64,000 nt of DNA. It comes from Acholoe squamosa (lineage: Eukaryota > Annelida > Polychaeta > Phyllodocida > Polynoidae). The notes beneath the pieces were generated by a model, which did no database searches, was not told the DNA's origin, and saw only the letters and a program-made list of their open reading frames with translations. The position numbers were made by a program, and so were the translations under genes. Where the stretch lies: the NCBI GenBank assembly GCA_949317995.1, contig OX439038.1, positions 3,118,001 through 3,182,000 of the forward strand, read 5' to 3'. Positions 56,168-64,000 of this stretch are shown piece after piece. Numbering within the stretch: position 1 is the stretch's first letter; every line of letters begins with the position of its first letter.

Positions 56168-56885
56168 ATGGCCTCTACCAGCGACAGCTGTGACATTAGC
56201 TGGATACCCAATATACAGGAGGTAAGATGGGATGAATGGCTTGATTATGAAGTAAACTGCACCGCAGTCGGGGATTCACGCACTCGAGGCCTAACTAGGT
56301 CTATACTAGATGAATATTGCGACTTCATTGGCACAAGAGCCATACCTGGCGCCACAATTGAAACAGCAACGTGTGCAGCTATTGCTTACCTGTCCAATCA
56401 CCCTTACATTAACAGCATCTATATCTGTGCTGGCATATGTGATGTGACTATATTAGATGAACATAGGCGGGTAGTACTCAGAGACATCAGTAGAAAAGTC
56501 CCTAAACTCATCAAAACGCTACGCCTAAATTATGAGGCCTGTATTCGCCGTATAAAAAATCTATTCCCAGAGGTTCAAGTGGTCATAAGCAGCATATATG
56601 GCATTGACTAAGCGAGAAGCCATAGGGTTTTTGGCAAAATTTTTGTTAAATGATATCATTCACGCTGTGAACAAAATGATAGTGACAGTTAACACTGATT
56701 GGAATGTCATATGTCCGCGACCTGATCACACTATCCATGTGTTTAATAAGACTACAAGACAATATGATCACAAATACAAGCTTCTGTCTGATGGGACGCA
56801 TCCATCGATGGTCACAGTGATGAAGATAGGACAAAATATGGGCAAATGTATGCAAAAGAACTATAGCAGATTCAGCCCATGCTAA
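56168..56885 (+). pseudogene. LINE ORF1: SGNH-hydrolase-like protein, frameshifted
   Basis: The first frame (56168-56611) encodes a 147-residue segment with V-G-D-S-R (block I; Ser37 would be the nucleophile), PGATIETA, and IYICAGICDVT (block III, residues 84-94). A one-base shift at about 56605 moves the reading to the frame that carries on as TKREAIGFLAK and ends with LLSDGTHPSM, whose D-G-T-H supplies the block V Asp and His. The combined length is near 240 residues. Such esterase-type ORF1 proteins are known in some CR1/L2-group LINEs and are thought to act in the RNP, perhaps on lipids or membranes. A zinc knuckle or coiled coil is not visible. The domain assignment rests on motifs and spacing; a host SGNH gene is less likely given the LINE ORF2 downstream. 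Confidence 0.7.
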
Positions 56886-58062
56886 CTGGTAAGTCTCGTT
56901 CATGATAGTCTTTATGGCGATGGATATCCTGTTACTACAAAACCTGTTTGTCTTGATGCTTTCCATATTGAATGCTCTTGTTCACAAAACCAAATTGTGC
57001 TCACTGTGCCTAAATATAACAACCTTTCCAGGTTAAATGCATCTACTTAATTATGATGCATCCGGCGCCTTGCAGATAGGACACCTGACGACCCGTACGT
57101 GATTGCCGCTGATACACTAGATGTAATCCTAACGCCCATAAGTCGCTGCCCCGACTCCCACAGATAACACCAGCTGAGACTAAATGGTGCAATTTAAGCC
57201 ACTTTTACTCCAGACGTAGTGAGACGAGTATAAGGTAGGATCAATCCAGTATTAACAGAATATGAGGTTCAACCTGTTTGATGACAGTGGCTGACAATGT
57301 ATCATATATTATAACACAAGTGCATCAGGTCACTAAATGCAAGTGATCTGTCATATGAACCTTACGCTCAACACCTATCCTTGAGATATAGAGATGCAAA
57401 TACCTGCAGGCTTGACACATGAGACATATTGACAATAATGACAATAAAACTCCACCATATCACATAAATGTATATATATATACATATTGTATACATCGCC
57501 TAACCTACTTGGCGCAATTTATGTCACTTCTACACACGCGGCTATAGAAAAGCATAGCACTGCCAAACCTGCCCAGCCCCCCAAATATATGAAACAATCA
57601 AATTGTCACATGGTATAACGATGTATCACACACTATTTTAACGTTATAACTTTCTACATTGTGCAGTCATAGATCCGCTATTCAGAGGTCACTTATACAT
57701 GTCGTTGAATTAATATATTGATCAATACTGATGCCTTCGTTTGTGCCTGGAATTAACCAAATAAGTAGCTGTGGATGAAATAAGTTACTCTTCCTATTGC
57801 CCCCGAATAATGACGTGTACATAGCCGGGTTTATATTGTCTGTATATATTTTATTCTATGTATAATAAGGACTGCGGAGCCCCTCATTTGTCTCTCGAGC
57901 TAGTTTCAGACTGCTTAGTACTGGCCTTTCTGGCCTAGGTTTGAGACTACTCCCTAGGCCCAAGGTTAGGCCCCTGGTGGTACAACTCAGGGTCTACACC
58001 AATTACCTCCCCCCCTTCTTTTCCCTTCCCATCCATTATCCAGGAGAAACTATTACTGGACC
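56886..58062 (+). other. Inter-ORF region of the LINE
   Basis: About 1.18 kb without a convincing ORF between ORF1 and ORF2, long for a CR1-type LINE, where the two usually lie close. It might hold another insertion, degenerate ORF1 C-terminal sequence, or an ORF2 start further upstream. Just before ORF2 there is a C-rich stretch (CCTCCCCCCCTTCTTTTCCC). Confidence 0.45.
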
Positions 58063-60948
58063 ATGAACGATGTTGATCGAAGAAGGAATCTTGTCCACAC
58101 GCAAGAATTCCTAAACAACCTCAAAGGAGTAGTCTTCATAAGTTGTAATGCCCGCAGTCTAAATAGGAAAACACTCTTAGATGTTAAGTTAAGTTTGGAT
58201 TGTGATTTTTTGTGTGTTTGTGAGTCCTGGGTCCTACCTGGCACTGATGACAGCCTAGTGCACTGGGGTGGCAAAACTATTTTTAGAAATGACCGCGTCA
58301 GCACTACAGGCGGTGGCTTATTAACTTATGTTAGGAATGTACATAGTGCTTATTGTTTTGAGCGATCTGATCTGCAGCTTATGGAGGAAGACATAGAAGT
58401 GCAGGCAATTGAATTTGATAAGCCTACATATAAGGCAATGATTATACTAAATTTCTATAGACCGCCGAACGGTAATGCTGGGGAATTTCTAGACAAACTA
58501 GGCATTATATTGGGCAAAATTGACAGAGATAAATATGAGGTTTGGGCTATGGGCGACATTAATATCAATGTCAGAGATAGGAATTCTCATGAATCCAGAG
58601 GTCTTTTCGATACTTGCAGAGAACACAGTATCAAGATGTTAATAGATGACATCACTAGGCCAATTGAAAATGACAATGGTGGCACTTGTCTAGATCAAAT
58701 TTTGACTGATTGCGATATAATTAGTAGCCACGGTGTCCTAACCTGCATGATTGCCGACCACTTTGCAATCTATGCCTGTAGGAAAAAGCCGAGGGAAGCC
58801 AGAGACATACAAGTGTTTACTGGTAGATCATATAAAAATTATGATTATGATGATATGAAAGAGTACCTTGTTGATATTGACTGGGGTGACTTTTATGAAT
58901 CGCATGATCCAGAATTCCAATGGCAATTCATGTATGAACACATTGTGAGTTACTTAGATATTGCATGCCCTGTTAAAACTTTCAAAATTAAGAAAAAGCC
59001 CAAGCCATGGATAACGAAGGAGATCATTGAACTATCAAATGAAAGGCAGGAACTACTGCGCATATGGAGAACTACACACTGTAGGGACACCTTAAAACTG
59101 GTTAGAACAATGCGAAATCGTAACCACTGGCAATTGGAAAATGCACAAGGGGACTTTGTATTGAGAACATTAGATGAAGCCAAAGGTGACCCGTAAAAAT
59201 TCTGGAGAGAAGTAAATTCGCTCATAAATCCAGTGTCAAAAACATTAAATATACAGCTAATAAACGATATCACAGGTGCCATAATTCCAGCAAACAAAAC
59301 AGCTGAGTTCATAAATGATTATTTCTCAAATGTGGGCAATAATCTCTTCACCAAGCTGCCTGCTACAGGTTTACATGCTGTCGATGATATAGAAGCTATC
59401 CCTATGGGTGAAGATAATGATGGATTGCCAATGGCTGACATGGTAGATACTGATGTCGTATTGTCCCTTGTCAAAAAAATTAATGTAGACAAGTCAAGTG
59501 GTTTAAATGGTGTAAATAGTAAGGTCCTGAAGGACGCATTAATATTCCTAGTAAAGGAATTAACTTTGATATATAAGAACTTGCTTAAATACAGTATTTT
59601 CCCAGTCTCATGGGCATGTGGGTTGTTAGTACCAATCCCAAAGAAAGGAAATCTTAAATCTATAAAGAACTGGCGGCCCATTACGTTACTCCCCCTGCCT
59701 GGCAAACTATTAGAGAAAATTATACACAAACTTTTCTCAAACTACTTAGAAGAAAATAACATCCTGTGTGAGACTCAGTTTGGATTTAGGCCAAATCGAG
59801 GAACTGTTGACGCAGTATTCAATGTAGTTAAAGACCTGTTTGAAGCAAGGGATGATGGACTAATAACTACTGCATGCTTCATTGACTTTTGTAAAGCGTT
59901 TGACTGTGTCCATCATCCTACGCTTCTACGCAAGGTATGCAAATTAAACATTCATGGCAAGATCAAAAAATGGCTCATGAGTTATCTATCTCACCGAGCA
60001 CATGAGACAATCGCTAATGGGTCCAGATCAGCACCTAAAAGGGTAAGATTTGGGGTACCACAAGGGTCGATTTTAGGTCCCCTACTTTTTGTACTATTTA
60101 TTAATGACTTAGGACATGAAATCAAAAACTGTAAATTCACCATGTACGCAGATGACCTAATTCTTTATGCATCAGCGGTTACAGCTGATACCTCAAGAAT
60201 GCTGTTACAAGAAGACCTTAATAGTATAAATGTGTGGTGTAATAACAATTTCATGACTGTAAATGCTACCAAATCCATGTGTATGTACTTTGGCACCAAG
60301 CAGAAAGTGGGGAACTTGCAAGGTCCAGATATGAAACTAGGCGATAATCAACTACCTAACTGCCTTACGTATCCATACCTGGGTGTGGAGTTGGACAGCT
60401 CCCTGAATATAAATCATCATATCACTAAGTTAAAAAAGAGTCTCGGTAACCGCATTTATAAGCTCAGTAAGCTGCGAAAGTGTATGACCCAAGAGACATG
60501 TATAAGCATCTATAAGGTAACCATAGTGCCAGTGGCCGAGTATTGTTCATTCTATACTGGTTGCGGTCAGTGTAATGATCTTATTAAACTGCAACGATTG
60601 CAGAACCACGCCCTACAAATTTGCTGTAAGACACGTGTACGTAACAAGAGTGTAAATGAATTGCACAAAGACTGTAAAGCTCACTTCTTATGTGTACGAA
60701 GAAACCACCAACTACTGGTTATGATGTGGAAAAAGGCACGTAGAGGTGAGGCAGTGGAGAGGGAAAAAGACAGGACACGTGGGGATCTTAAATTGAAGTT
60801 TGCCATTAGAAGAGCTAAGTCTAGCTTCTATCACCGATCACCTTATTACAAGGGGGTAAAGTTATGGGACCAGTTAAGTAAGGACATCCAAAGACTGCCC
60901 ATGAAACGGCGTTTTAAACACGCAATATCCAAACTAAATTTCCTGTGA
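58063..60948 (+). pseudogene. LINE ORF2: APE endonuclease and reverse transcriptase, one in-frame stop
   Basis: A single frame runs 962 codons with one TAA at codon 378 (59194-59196), set in KGDP-stop-KFWREVN; otherwise it is open. N-terminal endonuclease: SCNARSL (Asn29), CESW (Glu54), NFYRPPN (Tyr132), GDININ (Asp165, Asn167), GTCLDQILTD and IADHF (Asp232, His233). Reverse transcriptase: VPIPKKGNLKSIKNWRPIT, FGFRPNRGT, FIDFCKAFD (palm Asp), GVPQGSILGPLLF, YADD at codons 695-698, then the thumb and a C-terminal segment with CSFYTGCGQCNDL and WKKARR. All catalytic residues are present. The protein nicks target DNA and reverse transcribes the LINE RNA from the nick. The 3' neighbours (hairpin, TAA tail) complete the element. 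Placement in the CR1/L2/Crack/Daphne part of the Jockey superfamily is an inference from motif text. Confidence 0.92.
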
Positions 60949-61138
60949 ACTGACACGAGCCCTCAACACTTACCATGCTGTATGACACCTTACAAATGTT
61001 CCATTAAGCTGTTATACAATTAAGTAAAATGATATTATTATTATACACGATATCCCACCAGGTTGACAGATAAGGCTATGCAGGATGACTACATGTATAA
61101 GCACTACTTACCTGTAGTGCCAGAGTGCGCGGAAAACT

Positions 61139-61151
61139 GTCCCATTGGGAC
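61139..61151 (+). promoter_or_regulatory. LINE 3'-end hairpin
   Basis: GTCCC-ATT-GGGAC preceded by GCGGAAAACT and followed by GAGT, 190 bp after the ORF2 stop and just before AATAAAAT and the tail. Both stem and flanks match 28433-28447, though the loop and one pair differ. Confidence 0.7.
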
Positions 61152-61163
61152 GAGTGCATGAGA

Positions 61164-61306
<143 letters not shown>

Positions 61307-62492
61307 GGGATTTATAAAAGGCTGCATCTACTGGCATGCTGACATCAGCGACGCCTGGTTCTGATCTCACACCAGATTGTCCCTGGCATGTCATGCAGTT
61401 TGGAAGGTGGTACCTATATGAATACCGTGAGAAGTTTTCACATTAGAACTGCCATAGCCACACACTCAAAATGTCCCAGATCCTTGCTATATGAAAGGAG
61501 AAAGCTGCAAAGAGCATCTGGTTGCATCCTCAAAGTGTTCTGCAAGCGCAACTGGGATGTATTTTGGCAGTCTTGATATGCTCAGATAAATCTGCTGCTC
61601 TCCTCTATAATGACAATATTTCAATAATCATGCCACAATCGTTTAATTTGATGAAAAATCCATCAAATACACCATCATAGAAATAGGGAAGTGTTTTTCT
61701 TTGAAGTAGCTTAATTCTTTCTATCATGATTGTATTATTAAGTGAACTCTTTAGAGGTATTTGTAGATGCAGTCTTAAAATCAAATAACAACTACTGAGA
61801 ATTTAAGTAAGACTAAATATTAAAAAATCGGGGATTTCAAGTAGACTGCATGCATCCTTACCCTCACTGTGTTTAAACTACAAAGGAATGATGGATAAAG
61901 AATAATGTCACAGGCTTTGGTCTAAAAGCTACCTTCCCTAATACTCTGTGGAGGAATTTGAGACAGACTGTGACTAGCAGACACAAAGGCAGACCCATTA
62001 CAACATGCCAGCTTCTCTTCTAAATATTAACTTCCTCTTCAGAAAATGCAATATTTACATTCATTATATTTTAATCTCATTAAGAGACTTCAATTGCAAT
62101 TGATTGGTAGTTAGGGAGATGTAGTTGATCCAATCGGGAACATCAAACAGGTTTGATATTGTCAGACCCAATCAGACATGTCCCAGATTTTCCAGGCTGG
62201 CTGACGCTGGCTTGAGGCAATGGAAGAAGGGAGTCTCCCCCCACAGTCCCAGAGCTAAGTCTGGGATCAGGCTGGGGCATAAGGGAGTTGTCGCAAACAG
62301 CCAGAACATTATGGCATTGAATGGCTTCAATAATCGTGCTGTCAGCTCACAATCTTTGCATTGTATGGCTTGGAGGCGGGGATCATTGCGTCTGTATCCA
62401 TACAAAGGTAGCAATATCCGGGCCACATACAGAAACCTGCTACAAGCACCTTCTATAGATCTACACGCACACATTTATACCAAAGAGACTTA
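61307..62492. other. No feature recognised
   Basis: A 138-codon plus-strand ORF at 62125-62541 overlaps a 100-codon minus-strand ORF; neither has a recognisable domain, and the first runs into the direct repeat. No RNA genes or TIRs were seen. Confidence 0.35.
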
Positions 62493-62734
62493 TGGTGTCA
62501 CGGTAGTAATCCGCCCTGGTAAGCCTAGGACAGCTAAATAGTCCCAACTAAAAACAGTGTTTTGCTTGGTATAATCAGTGCCAGGGGACCTTATTTTCAT
62601 TGTAGTTTAATAATTTTGGTACCAGAAGAAAGGTAATGATTTGGGGGGAAAAAGTTGCAAAAAATTTTTGGTCACCATGGAAACCTATTTTGTCAGAGAG
62701 GGGTCCAAGGTCACATTTGTGACTTGTCAGGGGC
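62493..62734. repeat. Direct repeat, left copy
   Basis: About 242 bp starting TGGTGTCACGGTAGTAATCC that recurs with more than 95 percent identity by eye at 63760-64000, an offset of about 1,267 bp. Either the monomer start of a tandem array or the repeated end of an element. Confidence 0.85.
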
Positions 62735-63759
62735 GCCTGTATCATTTAATTTATTCAACATGGTGATTTCCATGGCAACTGGTGCAAAAATGGATCTGAC
62801 TCCGTTATGGTTGACTATGCTAAAAAAATCAAGAATGACTTCAGCTTTAATTTAAGCCTTTATTTATGAACGCCATCAAATTAGAACCTGATTGACGCCA
62901 GTTTTATGGTGGAAGATGGGGGGGGGGAATCAGAAAGTCCTTGGCCCTAGTACTGTGACACCTTAACTGGGTGGCTGGGTGGGGTGATTTGGGCCACATT
63001 TTGGGCTCTTGTAAGGACTCAATCCAAACTGGATGAATTTTTTGTATTAAAATAGCTACATTAAGTGTAGGAGAAGCTATTTTGGTCATTTTGTCTTTGA
63101 ATTTGTCTGGGATTTGCATATGATTGACCTTTTTTTGCTCCAGATGGGGCAGTTGAGGCTACTTGGCACAGAAAGTGGTTCCAGGGCTCCTCCATAAAAA
63201 TTACCTTGAAAGCCTCTAGAAATGCTAATAAATAGCACAAATTATGCTTCTTCTATTCAAAACATATGGAATATTCCTTTGAAAATAGGATTTTAGTCAA
63301 ACCTCAGAATTTTTAATTGTGTAGTCAAGTGTTGCTAGGGAAAATAAACAGCCATCATTAAAAAAATACCACATTTTGCGCCAAATCATGCAGATTTTGG
63401 CCTAGTTTTGGGAACATTGCCCTTGTTTTGATTACTCTCATGCTTTTAGGTATTAGATGGGATCTTAACCAGTTATACATTATTGTTGTCAATGTGTTAA
63501 GCCATCATATGAGGGTAGTTTGCCATAACAAAGTCACATCCAATTTTTCGGTAGAGCAAGCCAAAGAAAGGTCCCTGTTTTTAACCCCTAAAATACAAAA
63601 AAAATGACCCCTGAGGGACCCCTCACTCATATTTCAATAGGCTCCATGGTCATAATTTACAAACTTCCCATGTAAAAAGTTGAGATTCATGTCAGGGAGG
63701 TAAATATCTTTATTTCTGGGCAAACTATATCTTTTCGGAAAAAATGACCCCAGCTGTTC
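62735..63759. other. Spacer between the direct repeats
   Basis: About 1 kb, AT-rich, with no ORF above 71 codons and no recognised domain. If the repeats are LTRs this would be a non-autonomous internal region; if they are monomer starts this is the rest of a 1.27-kb satellite unit. Confidence 0.5.
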
Positions 63760-64000
63760 TGGTGTCACGGTAGTAATCCGCCCTGGTAAGCCTAGGACAG
63801 CTAAATAGTCCCAACTAAAAACAGTGTTTTGCTTGGTATAATCAGTGCCAGGGGACCTTATTTTTATCGCAGATTAATATTTTGGTACCAGAAGAAAGGT
63901 AATGATTTGTGGGGAAAAAGTTGCAAAAGATTTTTGGTCACCATGGAAACCTATTTTGTCAGAGAGGGGTCCAAGGTCACATTTGTGACTTGTCAGGGGT
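63760..64000. repeat. Direct repeat, right copy, cut by the window end
   Basis: Same order as the left copy: TCACGGTAGTAATCCGCCCT, CAACTAAAAACAGTGTTTTG, GGTACCAGAAGAAAGGTAAT, GGTCACCATGGAAACC. Identity continues up to the last base in the window, so the true length is unknown. Confidence 0.85.

Noticed and set aside
56646..56966. 106-codon minus-strand ORF
   Set aside because: It is the antisense of the LINE ORF1 C-terminal part.

Overview
The window reads as repeat-dense, AT-rich metazoan nuclear DNA. I found no convincing host gene with intact exons, no rRNA, and no prokaryotic signals such as operons or ribosome binding sites. The transposon mix suggests a marine invertebrate (for example a cephalochordate, hemichordate, mollusc or brachiopod): a two-ORF CR1/L2-type LINE with an SGNH-hydrolase ORF1, DIRS-type tyrosine-recombinase retroelement remains, tRNA-bearing composite elements and many MITEs. 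The species cannot be fixed from the sequence alone. At one Arg codon CGA has become TGA in three copies of a repeated coding segment, which suggests CpG methylation decay.

Layout. 1-2.84 kb: 3' end of an LTR retroelement (unassigned ORF, polypurine tract, LTR). 4.5-5.4 kb: tandem composite elements carrying tRNA-Cys-like modules, seen again at 16.3-16.8 and 53.6-53.8 kb. 7.6-7.95 kb: a 34-bp palindromic satellite. 9.5-14.5 kb: degenerate copies of a repeat ('R') with a coding-like segment. 15.2-16.2 kb and 23.6-24.3 kb: a hairpin element (first locus only) and a second composite family with two different tRNA-like modules. 16.9-20.1 kb: a minus-strand LINE broken by two clean insertions, a 1,280-bp TIR element with an 8-bp target duplication and a 303-bp TA-flanked MITE. 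26-28.5 kb: R repeat, MITE and a LINE fragment. 29.7-31.1 kb: RNase H and tyrosine recombinase of a DIRS-like element. 31.1-35.8 kb: two tandem R copies, the second holding two nested MITEs. 36-55 kb: mostly unassigned DNA with MITEs, long hairpins and a short tandem duplication. 55.9-61.3 kb: a nearly complete LINE, ORF1 broken by a frameshift and ORF2 by one in-frame stop, ending in a 3' hairpin and a (TAA)n tail. 62.5-64 kb: a direct repeat about 1.27 kb apart.

Nothing here looks like a working gene circuit. The value lies in the nested insertion history, the mosaic tRNA-bearing elements, a 24-bp core identical in three otherwise diverged repeats, and a repeated protein-like segment whose reading frame can be followed across decayed copies. 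All assignments come from reading the sequence and the six-frame translations; no database search was possible.
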